64,000 nucleotides of DNA from Neoconidiobolus thromboides FSU 785 (GCA_025603075.1 MU626329.1:1-64000); one strand, 5' to 3'; positions 1 through 11,019 are shown, counted from the first letter of the stretch. Translations and numbers: made by a program. Notes: generated from the sequence alone by a model not told the origin.

Positions 1-944
1 ATATAGCTTGTTTATTATAATGATCTAGATTTATTGAATCTGGTCTTGTTCCTATTTCCATATTTTGTTTAAAATCTAAAATTATTATACAACTTTTGTT
101 ATTTAATTTTTTAATAGTTTCATTAAATGTGTTTTTTTGAGTATCAACACAGAATTTATGTAATTTGTATAATTTTTCTTCTTCATTGAAAACTACTTCT
201 TCTATCTTTGCTTTGTCTTTTGCTGTATTTATTTTATTTTCAAATAACTTTTTTCTAACTGTATACTGGGCACGTATATTACATAGATCCGTTTTTCTTG
301 ATGGATTTTTAAAATTACTTGGTATATATTTAAAAAATGTTGACCTAGCTACTGCTTTATCTCTTAGATCATTCAAATATTTACTATATATCATTCTTCT
401 ACTTTTATTTAATATATATATATTATCTGATGAATATTTACTATCGTTATTTTTTTTTATTAAATCTTGATGAAATAGTTGAATCATTTAGTAAATATTG
501 TATAATAGTTTCAATTTGGTCATCTTTAATTTTTTTTGTATTTTTAATAATAGGTTGTGACGTTGATATTTTATTATCATTGTTACTTGTTTTTGAATAA
601 TCATATTGATTTCTATTTATATTAAACCCAAAACTCTTACATTCATCAAAAGAATATACTGAAGCTATAGTTGATAATAACGCTACTTGCTGATTTTTGT
701 TTCCTGTTTCCCTCAAAGCACTGATTTTATACATTGCTTGATTAAGTTTATTATCGATAGTAAACTTTGATAATATATCTTCTGTTCATTTTGTTTTATT
801 ATAAAATTCCATAAACCTTGAGTTGTTATAAGTAGCTCTTAAAATTGATGTAAATGAATTACAATGTTTATATTGTGTACTCCTCCCTATCGTATTGAAA
901 TTTTCAAAAAATCCATTTCGAAGTTTAGTTATGAAAGTTTGCAT
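1..944 (-). pseudogene. Broken transposon-like gene, runs off left edge
   Basis: Reading leftward from an ATG at 942-944, one frame is open except for an in-frame TGA at 786-788, then stops at 447-449. The next frame continues open to the window edge. The switch lies at a run of nine A (450-458 on the minus strand), consistent with one extra A, either a real frameshift or a homopolymer error. Visible pieces include a Cys in DLCNIRAQ and an acidic ILDFKQNMEIG segment. The layout (an ALL-rich helical N-terminus, a STFFKYIP segment, then a Cys) resembles uncharacterised transposon-type proteins I associate with Rhizophagus and invertebrates. That assignment is from memory and weak. A second decayed copy lies at 26368-26770. 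Confidence 0.5.
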
Positions 945-1768
945 TTTATTTTTATTTCAACAAAAAATAAAGTCAAATAAGTGTATTTATATAATTATAT
1001 AATCATATAGTTATATATCATATATCTGTTAAATATCTAATAGAACTAATATAAAATACATAATTAGGAAAATTATCTATTTAAGAAAAGGAAACAATTA
1101 AAATAAGTTTTAAATAGAGACATTTAACTTTAGGCTTTTTAGATTTAACCGTTATATTGGACACAAATTTAAAATTTTAAAATTTGGATTAATTTCTAAG
1201 TAAATTCTGAAACCAATTAGGACAGCCCCATATTCTTTTAATAAATGATAACTATTTTTAAATATAGTATGAGTTTGAATAAAAGCACTAATTAACATTT
1301 AAATTCAAGACAAAGTAGTAAAAAAAATTACTAGACTGGATAGTAATAATGATGCTTTAAAGTACAATGATGAGCTTAGAATAAAAATAGTTATCCTGAG
1401 GACTTTTTTAAAAAATAATATAGATTTTGGATTGTTGATGTTATAATAACTAGCAAGGTGGAATGTATAAATAAGTCAAGTCAAAGAACTTGAAAATAAT
1501 GTTGTCAGTTACAATGTTTATGACTATGATATGTACGATCAATAGAGAAGAATGAAATGTACAGTAATTCAACAATGATCAATAACACTATTAGTGAAAT
1601 GATTAATACAAAATAATGATATTAATAATATGGAAACAAAAGATAAAAAGCAACTAAAAAAGTTATTTTAAAAAGAACAGTATGATAGTTTTTATTATCT
1701 CATGACAAGTGATATATTAAACATTCAATAAAATAATTGAACTCTTATTTTATTTGAAAAAAACTATT
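945..1768. other. Gene-free AT-rich stretch with decayed repeat block
   Basis: No open frame of note. From about 1300 to 1720 it contains a degenerate copy of the block that recurs between the group A receptors (anchor near 1331, 'agactggatagtaataatga'). The rest is low-complexity AT DNA. Confidence 0.5.
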
Positions 1769-1869
1769 TGAGGATGTATTTTTTATTTAAAAGTTTTATT
1801 AGCAATCTTTCTGTTTAAATAGCGCTTAGAAAATAGAAAAAGTGATGAAGCTAAAAAAAGTATCCCCAT
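1769..1869 (+). mobile_element. MITE-like 100-bp element, copy 1
   Basis: Has the family ends (AGGATG...TATCCCC) and the core AAATAGCGCTTA. It sits at the 3' end of a dead receptor gene and supplies that frame's last residues and stop codon. Flanks ATTTG and ATTTT could be a decayed 5-bp target duplication. Confidence 0.8.
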
Positions 1870-2951
1870 TTTAATTTGGACATTTAAACATTTTTGAATT
1901 GATTGATGAACTAATAAAATAAAACAAGATGAAGTAAACCCTAGACAAAGCAAAAAGTAATTGGTCCAAATAACAATATTTATATTAGGATTTGTTTGTA
2001 TTACGCTTAATAAGGTTGCTATCAGATCTGGTGATAAAGATAATATATAGTCTACTAATACGACACTCATTTTAATGACTAATTTGGTTTTTTTAATCTT
2101 AATTGACTAACTATTGATGCCTGAGATTCATCTAAACATAGTTAAAGTATGCCTCTTTGCTTTTTTTGTGTTTCAGTCACTATTTTAATTCCTCTATTGA
2201 TTACAAAATAATATCGTACATCATTGTTAGTGATATCGCTATTAGATTGGTTGTTTCTAAGACGTAAACTTAATCCGTTAAAATAAAACCAAAAACAATA
2301 GAGGAGCCCATTATTCTAAGGTAAGAAAAAGCAATATTGGTATGAAAAAAAACAAACAAGTAATCATGGTGATATTCTTGATGAACTAATGACATAAAAA
2401 AGAAAAGAAAATTTATCATCTTTTCAATATTAATACTTGGTAAACGATAAAAGTTGAATTCTTGCCGTGTATATGAACTAAGTTAACATGTAAATCAGAC
2501 ACTATAATTAATGATGTTGGAGATAGTACTGATAATAAGTAATGATACATTGTATTTACTTGTCTATGTAAATAAATTTTACAGTATTCTATAGTACTTA
2601 AGAAGCCAGATAACTCAACAGAAATAATAATGGTAGTGCTTACTACACTAAAATTTAAAGGATAGTATCAAGTTGGATTGGATACTTATAGCTTACTATC
2701 GACTGTTATGTTGTTTTCAGAAATCATTCCACGTAAATGATGATTACATAGAAAATAATATTGTTAAACGTTAACATTGGTGTTAATATTAATTCTAAAT
2801 TGTTTTTTAGTGATGATTCAATTGGGATTATACTAATTATCAATAGGCTTATTAATAGAGAAATTACTGATATCGTCAAATAAATAATGAATTCTATATT
2901 CATTGCTATCATAAAGTTACAAGCATTGTTTTTGAAACTAATCTCATTCAT
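1783..2951 (-). pseudogene. Group A GPCR-like receptor pseudogene 1
   Basis: The N-terminus is recognisable at 2724-2951 (MNIEFIIYL, as in the intact paralogues) and the last two helices at about 1870-2070, with the family signatures LCLGFTSSCFILL and VHQSIQKC. Between them the frame is broken by several stops and shifts. The CxxP motif of helix 6 reads SLSPD, and the helix 1 Asn is replaced by Ser. The C-terminal 20 or so residues are encoded by the MITE copy at 1769-1869. It is the leftmost recognisable member of the minus-strand array and is non-functional as read. Confidence 0.85.
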
Positions 2952-2995
2952 TTATCAATGTTCTAATTAATTATGAGGGTTAGTTTTTTTATTCA

Positions 2996-3173
2996 TATAA
3001 CAATATAGGCAATTGATATAGACGGCAATAAAGTAGACTTTTATCAGATAGTCGATTTTGATTATATCTAATAATGAAGAGGATTCGAAATGCTTGATTT
3101 TGGCAAATCAAGATTAGCTATCTAATAAGGGTCTACTTTATTATCACCTATATCAATTGGCTATATTGTTATA
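2996..3173. repeat. Long inverted repeat (56-nt arms), hairpin element
   Basis: The left arm at 2996-3051 and right arm at 3118-3173 are inverted copies that match at roughly 85 percent of positions, starting TATAACAATATAG. The 66-bp loop contains a smaller inverted repeat (CTTGATTT...AAATCAAG). It is unrelated to the 100-bp MITE family. It is probably another non-autonomous foldback element, just upstream of the dead receptor. Confidence 0.8.
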
Positions 3174-3349
3174 GTATCCTTTTAAATTAATTTAGGTCGT
3201 AAAAAAATTATGAACTGGTTTTTTATTGTATAATTGTAGCCTAAAATATGAGAATTCTTTGTTTTTAAAAATGCAAAGCCCTTAAGTTCTTATATAAAAA
3301 AGCAGTGGTTAAAAAGGAATGTAAGCTTCTATCTTTGAAATTTGGAATT

Positions 3350-4110
3350 TGGCTTATCAATTGCTCAAACAAGTTCATTTTCATATGAAACTCCTATTTA
3401 ACAAAAAACAGATATAGTATAGATAAGTTAGGTTTTCAAAGTCTTTAAAAAAATCAACATAATCTATTTGTTTAAAGACTAGATAAAAAGAGAGATATTT
3501 TTACATCCAAAAGCAGCTTATATTTTAACTTAACATCACTATAAAAGTATTGGCTAGAATCCTTTATATTTTGAAAGAATTCCAAAACCTTGAGTGATTT
3601 ATTAACAACAAATTGATGAATGTATCATAGGAGAGGAAAGAAACGTCATAAAATGAGCATTTTTTTCAATCTTCTTTCATCTAATCAGATTTTTGTTTAT
3701 TTGAAATTGCCAACCTAATCAACCCTTACTCCGCAGATAAAGAGCACACTGAATTAGCTACATTTCCTTCTACAATGGAAACGCTGACTAAAGTTTAGAT
3801 AAAGAAAATAGAACGTTGAAATTCAGTAACGAGTTTTATGATAAAGATGATCCTTTAAAAAATAATGGTAATACCAGAATGGATGTGATCCCGTTTGCCA
3901 TGTATGATAGCACACTCTTTAAAAAAATAAATAGTTATGAAATTATTAGCACTTATATTAATGACAAATAAAATGAAAGAATAGCGAGAGACAGACAAAG
4001 TAGCTAAAAAATAACCTATAAATTATTAAGTTCGTAGCCTCAAGATATTAAGTAAAAAATGGTATGTAATTTATGGGAGGTAATAATGGCCGATGATGAA
4101 ACTATTGAAA
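3350..4110. repeat. Recurrent degenerate block between receptors (copy)
   Basis: Shares ordered anchors with the DNA upstream of other array receptors: a 'tttgtttaaagact' segment near 3467, then 'gatgatcctttaaaaaataatgg' with an R/K-rich stretch near 3845, then 'aagttcgtagcctcaag' near 4029. Short open stretches suggest a decayed coding sequence on the plus strand, but no family could be named. Confidence 0.45.
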
Positions 4111-4775
4111 TGATTCTAACATGATATTGATGATAGTAGTACCATATCAATACTAAATAAAAAGAAAAAATTGTATTGAGAAGGTCGTATCGTTGATATA
4201 ATTAAGCTATTTTTTGAGGAAAGATTACTATAAAACTTGTTTTTTTAAGGGTATATCCCAAGTATTTTACTTGCAAAAATAAACTTAATTAAAATGAGTT
4301 AATACATACTTCCATTGATGGATGGGCTCCAATAAGTGAGATTTTCCTTCCAGTAAGCTTCTACTTAATAAAAGACAGATTCAAAAAGAGCCAATTGCTT
4401 TTATTTTGCAAAATGGTACCACTAATATATGTTAGTGGTGAGAATTAAAGGTAATATGTATATATGAATATCTTACCTGGAAAGCTGCAAAGCTTTTGTA
4501 AATGATCCAAACATCAGCCTAAAATATAAAAGCTTAAGAAAATAGATACACATAACTTAGATTTTTAAATATTTTTGAGAAATCATCTAACAAATGGATA
4601 ATAGATGAAAAAAAGTTAATGTATCTTTAGTAAAAAGAACTGTATGTAGATGCTAATGGGGAATAAGTAAACAATGTAAAAGTGTGTGAAAACCTACAAC
4701 TAAGTGAATAAAAATGAGGATTGATTTTTACAAAAGGACATGTGTTTATGTAAATAAGCGAATAATAGATCAATA

Positions 4776-5867
4776 TCAATGAGTCAATTTTAATGAGTTC
4801 AAAAAATATCTTTGAATAGGTTGATGGATCAATAAGATAAAACATGACGAGGTAAACCCTAAGCATAACACCAAGCAGTTGGAATAAAAAGCAATATGCA
4901 TAAAGTTCATCTCGGCAAAATTTAATATACCTATTATTAGATCTGGTAATAAACATAGTATATAGCTTATGACTATTACACTCATTTTTACAACCAGTTT
5001 GATTTTTTTAAACTTTAACTGGTCAGCTGTCAATAGATGAGATTCATTTATTTCTAGTTGAAGCATACTTTCTTGATTTTGTTGCGTTAATGCTAGCCTA
5101 TTTGATTTCCTATTAATTATGAATTTATATTGTGTGTTATTATCATTCTTATTATTCAGTTGATAACTATTGAAATAAAAATTAGAGTTTGTAGCAGTAA
5201 CATTAGACGTAATAACGGGGTTCATTATTTTAAAGTAAGCAAGGGTGATATTTATATAACAGAAACATATTGTAACTAAACATATTAAGATTCTCAAAGT
5301 GTAAATGCAGCAGTGAAATATAAGATAAGTCATATTGTTTTTTTCAATATTGGCACTCAATCCACAATAAAAGTTGGCTTCGTACCATGAATATGAATTA
5401 TAATAACCATGCAGGCTAGATAATACAAGTGATAATATAAATGATAGCACTGATAATAGATAATATTTTATTGGTATTGTTCGCTTAAACAAGCAAATTT
5501 TACTGTATCTTACAAAACTTAATAACGCAACTAGGTCAATGGAAGTACCAATGGTAGTAGCTACTATGCTGAGATTTAAAGTACAATACCAAACTGGATC
5601 GGATAGTAATAGCTCATTGTTGAAATTTATAACATTATACTCAAGCGCTATTATGTCAAATATAACATATATGTATAGAATGGTATCAGTGATTGTTATT
5701 ATTAGTATTAATATTGACTCTAAATTGTTTTTTATAGTCAGTTTAGTTATAATTATACTAGTTATCAATAAGTTTATCGATAACGAAACTACTGATATGA
5801 TTAAATAAATTATACGTTCTATGTTCATTGTTATAAAGACAATGTTCAATTTTTCTATTATCTCCAT
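4776..5867 (-). CDS. Class A GPCR-like seven-helix receptor, group A (A1)
   Basis: Intronless 363-aa membrane protein with seven hydrophobic segments. Class A landmarks are visible: Asn32 in helix 1, Asp61 in helix 2, Cys95 at the start of helix 3 and Cys168 in the second outer loop (the usual disulfide pair). Arg120-Tyr121 ends helix 3 in place of DRY, and Cys305-x-x-Pro308 in helix 6 stands for CWxP. No NPxxY is present; helix 7 ends LLIHQPIQ. The third inner loop is long and Asn-rich (about residues 215-285). Paralogues begin at the Met equivalent to residue 14 (5828), so a 350-aa product may be the real one. Such a receptor would sit in the plasma membrane and signal through a heterotrimeric G protein; this is inferred from the family, and the ligand is unknown. 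Confidence 0.85.
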   Translation of the reverse strand: MEIIEKLNIVFITMNIERIIYLIISVVSLSINLLITSIIITKLTIKNNLESILILIITITDTILYIYVIFDIIALEYNVINFNNELLLSDPVWYCTLNLSIVATTIGTSIDLVALLSFVRYSKICLFKRTIPIKYYLLSVLSFILSLVLSSLHGYYNSYSWYEANFYCGLSANIEKNNMTYLIFHCCIYTLRILICLVTICFCYINITLAYFKIMNPVITSNVTATNSNFYFNSYQLNNKNDNNTQYKFIINRKSNRLALTQQNQESMLQLEINESHLLTADQLKFKKIKLVVKMSVIVISYILCLLPDLIIGILNFAEMNFMHIAFYSNCLVLCLGFTSSCFILLIHQPIQRYFLNSLKLTH

Positions 5868-6088
5868 TTATCAATGCTTCAACTTAGTCATGCAATTTGA
5901 AATTATTATCTAAAAACTAATTAATTCCAGAGAGGGTTTACTGGTAGATTAGTATCGCATTTTGGCTGATATGCATATATTCCCTTTTATTATGGCTAAC
6001 AAGACACTTGGGGCTTTCGCATTTCAAAAGGGTAAAATACTAAAAAGTCAATTTGAATTAGGAATTATTACTAAAATATTATGATTTT

Positions 6089-6197
6089 ATATGGGGGTGT
6101 TTTTTTTTTTACTTCATTACTTTTTCCATCTTTTAAGCGTTATTTGAGCGGAAAATTTGCTAGTAAAACTCTTAAACACAAAAATACATCACCATAT
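6089..6197 (-). mobile_element. MITE-like element, copy 2
   Basis: Inverted copy starting ATATGGGGGTG and ending CATCACCATAT, with the core in reverse orientation (AAGCGTTATTTGAG). It faces copy 3, 330 bp away. Confidence 0.85.
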
Positions 6198-6289
6198 CCT
6201 TAAATGAGGTAAAAAGCCTTTAAGTGCTTTATTAACATGTAAAGTAAAAAATTAATTAACATAAAGAAGAAAGCTCAAAAATGATAGCA

Positions 6290-7020
6290 AGTTTCTGCCC
6301 ATACTACACATCATTGCTCGAAGTAAGTTTTACATAAACTTGTTTTCCACGTAACTTTCATAAAGGAGTATAAAGTTTTACAAAATAATTTTCAAGTGTT
6401 ATTAAAAAAGTAAGAATAGGTGTTTATTTGGAAATCAAATAAAATGACATCTATTCTTATATATAACATGAGTTTGGATAAGAGTTTATTAGCAACATAA
6501 AAGCATCGATTGGGTTTTAAAGTCAATATACGAGGATATATTTTTTTACTTAAGGATCTTACTAACAATCTTTCCGCTCAAATAGCGTTTAAAAAATAGA
6601 AAAAGTAATGAAACTAAAATATCCTCATATAATAGTAAGAGGAGTTAATAAGCTAAACAATCATGCTGATGCTTCAAAGGGCTATAGTAAGGCTTTAATG
6701 AAAAATCATATCAGTCATAATCCGTTTTAAAATAAATATATTTACAAAATTGACATCTTTTATCTTAATAGCTGATAAGATGAAAGCAGCAAAAGAGAAA
6801 TATAGGATAGCCGAAAACTAAACCAATGATTTTGGAGTTTGTGACTTTGATATAAGAAAGAAATATGAAAGAACATATAATTTTAGTGATTGGATATTAG
6901 CTAATAATATTATTTATATAATGGTTTGTACAGTGATTTGTGCTTAATACTGACGATAATGGTATCAAGGTAGAAATAACAAGAAAGTAAATAAAAAGTA
7001 AACATAAAAAGTTAAGATAA
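6290..7020. repeat. Recurrent degenerate block between receptors, interrupted by a MITE
   Basis: The left part matches the block near 8600 and 19370 ('acataaacttgttttcc'). The right part carries the anchor 'gagtttgtgactttgatataag' near 6837. MITE copy 3 lies in the middle. No product is assignable. Confidence 0.4.
6528..6631 (+). mobile_element. MITE-like element, copy 3
   Basis: Ends are CGAGGATAT and ATATCCTCATAT, with the core CTCAAATAGCGTTTAAAA. It is inserted in the degenerate inter-receptor block. Confidence 0.85.
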
Positions 7021-7113
7021 TATAATTTTATTATCTCAGCAGAAAAACAACTCATTCTAATAAATAAACAAAATTTACTTGTTACTCAAATAAGAAAATA
7101 GTAGTATTAAACT

Positions 7114-8172
7114 TTAATGACTAAATTTCAAGCATTTGAAGAAACACTTTTGAATCGGTTGATGGATCAATAATATAAAGCATGAGGAGGTAAACCCTAA
7201 ACATAGTAAAAAACAATTAGAATAAAAACTAGTATGTATATCATAGTTTGTCTCTGTTAAACTTAATAAAGTTACTGTTAAATCCGGTAATAAACTTAAC
7301 ATGTAAAATGTTACTACCAGGCCTATCTTTAAGGCTACTTTAATCTTTTCTAATCTTAATCGACTAGTTGTTAGTGGCTGGAATTCATTTAGATATATTG
7401 GAAGGATGGTGCCTTGGTTTTTTTGTGTTGTCATTGTTACCTTTATTTCGCGATTAACTACAATATCATATTGCACGTTATTATTATCGCTATTGCTATT
7501 AAACCGACTGCTATTAATAAATAAATTTGGTTTTGTAGTGTTGTCATCAAAGACAATAGAAGGGTTTAATATTCTAAAATAGGCAACAGCAATACTAAAA
7601 TAACAAAAGCAAATAACGAAAAAGCAGGGTAAAATTCTAAATGAATAAACTGAATAAAAAAATACAAAATAAATTGTATTGTCCTTCTGAATATCAATAC
7701 TTGGTAAGCAATAAAAATTCACCTTATCCCATGAATAAGAATTATGATAGCTAAATAAACTAGACAATACAAGCGACAACACAATCGATATTGCCATTAA
7801 TAAATGACATCTCATCGGCGCTATTTCTTTAAATAAACAAATTTTTACGTATCTTATAATTCCTAATAAAGCAGATAACTCAATGGAGGTAACAATAGTA
7901 GTGGATATAAGACTAAAATTTAAGACACAATACCAAGTTGGGTTGGATATGAGTAGCTCATTATCAACTGCAATTATGTTATATTCAACCATTGCTAGGT
8001 GTGAAATGACAGTTAAATAAAAAATAATATCGTTTATAGCTATTGTTGAAATCATTACCAATTCTAAATTATTTTTTAGTCTTAATTTAGCTAGTATTAT
8101 ACTGATTATTGATATGTTTATTAGTATTGAAATCGTTGAGACTATAAAATAAGTTATATATTCTATGTTCAT
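7114..8172 (-). CDS. Class A GPCR-like receptor, group A (A2)
   Basis: Intronless 352-aa seven-helix protein starting MNIEYITYF. Landmarks are Asn19, Asp48, Cys82 and Cys155 (presumed disulfide), and Arg107-Tyr108 after helix 3. The helix 6 motif reads Ser-Leu-Leu-Pro (293-296), so the Cys present in the other intact members is replaced by Ser here. Helix 7 is LCLGFTSSCFILLIHQPIQ, followed by a short tail with Cys residues that could be lipid-modified. The inner loop between helices 5 and 6 is about 70 residues, Asn-rich and poorly conserved. It lies in the array with both neighbours in the same orientation. It is intact, and G-protein coupling is inferred from the family. Confidence 0.87.
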   Translation of the reverse strand: MNIEYITYFIVSTISILINISIISIILAKLRLKNNLELVMISTIAINDIIFYLTVISHLAMVEYNIIAVDNELLISNPTWYCVLNFSLISTTIVTSIELSALLGIIRYVKICLFKEIAPMRCHLLMAISIVLSLVLSSLFSYHNSYSWDKVNFYCLPSIDIQKDNTIYFVFFYSVYSFRILPCFFVICFCYFSIAVAYFRILNPSIVFDDNTTKPNLFINSSRFNSNSDNNNVQYDIVVNREIKVTMTTQKNQGTILPIYLNEFQPLTTSRLRLEKIKVALKIGLVVTFYMLSLLPDLTVTLLSLTETNYDIHTSFYSNCFLLCLGFTSSCFILLIHQPIQKCFFKCLKFSH

Positions 8173-8579
8173 TATTATTGTAAAAGTTAAAATTAATTAA
8201 AATTGCTACACTTTTCATTTATAAACTGTCTCGAATTATTGTATTCTCTTATTCACTTAGTCAGTCTTACTTTCGTATTTTGCTCCTTTGAGTGGTTTCC
8301 TCTTACCCTTATTGCTTTACCTTTTGATGTTTTTTGCATGAATAAAAAGTTATCATAATGGGTAAAAGCCGAAAAAATGTTTCAAATTGATAATACTCTT
8401 TAAAACTATAATTAAAAAGAAATTTTAGGCTATGTAAAACTTTGATTTTCTTATATTGGAAATATCGCTAAATAATTATATGATTTTATATTCTCAAGAA
8501 AGTTCAAATGGCTATTGATATATAGAAGCTGAAAGGACTATAAATTCAACGAAGAACAAGGGTTAAAAAGGATGACTTC

Positions 8580-9170
8580 CTACTATCATTGCTTATTATT
8601 AACCCAGTGTGGTTCCGACAAATACATTTTTCCTTGCAGGTTTCATTAAAAAGGATAAAATTTATATGAACTAGCTTTTTGAATACCAGTAAAAAAGCAT
8701 GGGAGTTTATTGTTTAAAAGCTAAAGTATACAGCTATTTTTACAAACAGAGTTAGTTTAAATAGAGACAGCAACAGAGGAATCAACTAGGATTTAAACCC
8801 AATATTAGTGTTAAAATAATTAACAAATGGATGAAGAGGATGCTCTAAAAAATAACGATGAAATTGGAACGAAAAGTCGCTATCAGTGATGTCACGCTTT
8901 TAAAACAAACATGGTTATAGAAGTGTATTTTTTAGTAGCTAAAATGAAGTTAACCAGAGAGAAAGGATAAAATACCCAGAAAATTAATCAATGTGTATGA
9001 AGTTTGTGACTTTAACATAACTAGTAAAAATAAGAACATGTGGATTTAAAATAATTTGATAGTGGTTGGCAGCACTCTAGTAGAATTGTTTGTGATATGA
9101 CATTGGTAATAATGCCATTACGGAAAAAAACAATAGTATTTTTTTTTTAATTGTTTCAGAAAAAATCTTA
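8580..9170. repeat. Recurrent degenerate block between receptors A2 and A3
   Basis: One of the best-preserved copies. It lies between the 5' end of A2 and the 3' end of A3, with all anchors in order: 'aaaaaggataaaatttatatg' near 8649, 'gctatttttacaaacagag' near 8732, 'gatgctctaaaaaataacgatg' near 8839 and 'gaagtttgtgactttaacat' near 9000. Several frames contain short open stretches but none is continuous. It reads divergently from A2 if the plus strand is the sense strand. Confidence 0.5.
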
Positions 9171-9222
9171 TTGAAAGGCTTTAGTCAAGTAAAAAAAAAC
9201 AATAAAGGTTAACAGTAATACT

Positions 9223-10275
9223 TTATTTTAATTTCAAACATTTAAAGAAACACTTTTGAATAGGCCGATGGATTAATAAGATAAAACAAGAAGAAGTAAA
9301 CCCTAAGCATAAAATAAAACAGTTTGAGTAAAAGGTAGTTTGCATATTGAAATTCGTCTTTGTTAAACTTAATAATGTTATTGTTACATCTGGCAATAAG
9401 CATACTATATAACATACTATTATCAAGCTTATTTTCAAGATTAACATAACTTTTTTCAACCTTAATTGATTGACTGTTGGTGACTGAGATTCACTTGAAT
9501 TTATTTGAGTGATGCTTCCCTGTTTTTGCGATTCTACCATCGACTTGTTGCTTTCTCCATTAATTGTTAGTTTATATTGTATAAGACCACTACCCTCATT
9601 ATTAAGTTGATAGTTGTTAATGCGTGAATTTGAATCTATTGCTGTAGTGTTAAGAACAATCGAAGGGTTCATTATTCTAAAATATGCAATCATAATATTT
9701 GAATAACAAAAGCAGACGATGAGTAGACAAATCAAAACTCTTAGTGAGTAGATAGTGTAAAATAATGTAAAATAAGTTGTATTATCTTTCTCAACGTCAA
9801 TACTTGGTACACAATAATAGTCTAATTCGTACCACGAATAAGAGTTGTAATAACTGTGGAAACCAGATAATATAAGCGATAATGCCACAGATATTAATAC
9901 ACATATATAATAACGCATTGGTTTTACTTGTTTAAATAAACAGATTTTATTGTATCTTATAATACTCAATAAAGCAGCTAATTCAATAGAAGTAACAACG
10001 GTTGTGACTATCAGGCTAAAGTCCAAAGCACAATACCAAGTTGGACTAGATACTAGTAGCCCATTGTTAACTGAAATCATTTGAAACTCGACTCCTATTA
10101 TATGTGAGATGGCTACTATGGAATAAATAATGTCATTGATGGCGATTATTGATATTATTATTAGTTCTAAATTGTTTCTTAATTTTATTTTAAACAAGAT
10201 TATACTGCCTATTAACAAGTTTATTACAATAGATATTATAGATATTATTAAATAAACAATATATTCTGTTCTCAT
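9223..10275 (-). CDS. Class A GPCR-like receptor, group A (A3)
   Basis: Intronless, 350 aa, seven hydrophobic segments. It carries the full set of group A landmarks: Asn19, Asp48, Cys82, Arg107-Tyr108, Cys155, and Cys292-x-x-Pro295. The outer-loop signature YYNSYSWYELDYYC is typical of the group. Helix 7 ends LLIHRPIQKCFFKCLKLK, a basic, Cys-containing short tail. The start Met aligns with the paralogues' first residues (xxTEYIVYL), and no upstream in-frame Met is needed. It is intact and probably functional; the ligand is unknown. Confidence 0.88.
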   Translation of the reverse strand: MRTEYIVYLIISIISIVINLLIGSIILFKIKLRNNLELIIISIIAINDIIYSIVAISHIIGVEFQMISVNNGLLVSSPTWYCALDFSLIVTTVVTSIELAALLSIIRYNKICLFKQVKPMRYYICVLISVALSLILSGFHSYYNSYSWYELDYYCVPSIDVEKDNTTYFTLFYTIYSLRVLICLLIVCFCYSNIMIAYFRIMNPSIVLNTTAIDSNSRINNYQLNNEGSGLIQYKLTINGESNKSMVESQKQGSITQINSSESQSPTVNQLRLKKVMLILKISLIIVCYIVCLLPDVTITLLSLTKTNFNMQTTFYSNCFILCLGFTSSCFILLIHRPIQKCFFKCLKLK

Positions 10276-10909
10276 TATTGTTTTAAAATAAAAACCCTAA
10301 AAAACCATTGTTTTGTTTATCATTTAAAAGTGCCTTATATTATCTATTCAAAATCTTGATTAATTTGTGTCGATCCTTTTATATTATAGTTGCTTTAGTT
10401 TTTTTGTGACTTATTTAATGGCTCATTTTAATAAAACTATTTTAAAAGTTGGTTCAAGTATTAATGGTCGATATTTAAAAAATCAGGTGTGTAAGTAATT
10501 CAACTATAAAAATTATTGTTAAAAAAGCCATAGAAGAGCTGCAACAGCCGTACTAATCATCACTGAAATTACTATTACTCTTTTATATCCTTAGAGATGA
10601 AAAACTTAAATAATTTGTTGAAAAATAAGTAAAAAAGAAATTAACAAAGAAGCGAGAGGGTTAGAATCTAGTATTTTTCTTTTTTTTTGCCACTTATTAC
10701 CAGTATAGCGTTTTTATCTTGATTTAGAATGTGAAATATTGTTGGTTAGTATGATTGAATCAAGCTTACTATTCACTGTCTGTATAAAAATTCTAGTAAA
10801 CTCAGCAAGCTTAACACTCAAATTGGTAAACAAATTATATATAGTGAAAAATTTAAAAAGTTAACAAAGTTAAAATGGAAGTGCTATATAATCATAGTCT
10901 AAGTGAATG

Positions 10910-11014
10910 TATGGGAATATATTTTTGTGTTCAAGAATTTTATTAACAATCCTTCTACTCAAATAGTGCTCAAAAGATGAAAAAGTAATGAAATCAAAAA
11001 AAACATCCACGTAT
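10910..11014 (+). mobile_element. MITE-like element, copy 4
   Basis: Begins TATGGGAATAT and ends ACATCCACGTATA, with the core CTCAAATAGTGCTCAAAA. It is intergenic between receptors A3 and A4. Confidence 0.85.
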
Positions 11015-11019
11015 AGTTA

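Noticed and set aside
4627-4956. 109-aa minus-strand ORF
   Set aside because: Overlaps the 3' end of receptor A1 in another frame; a shadow ORF.
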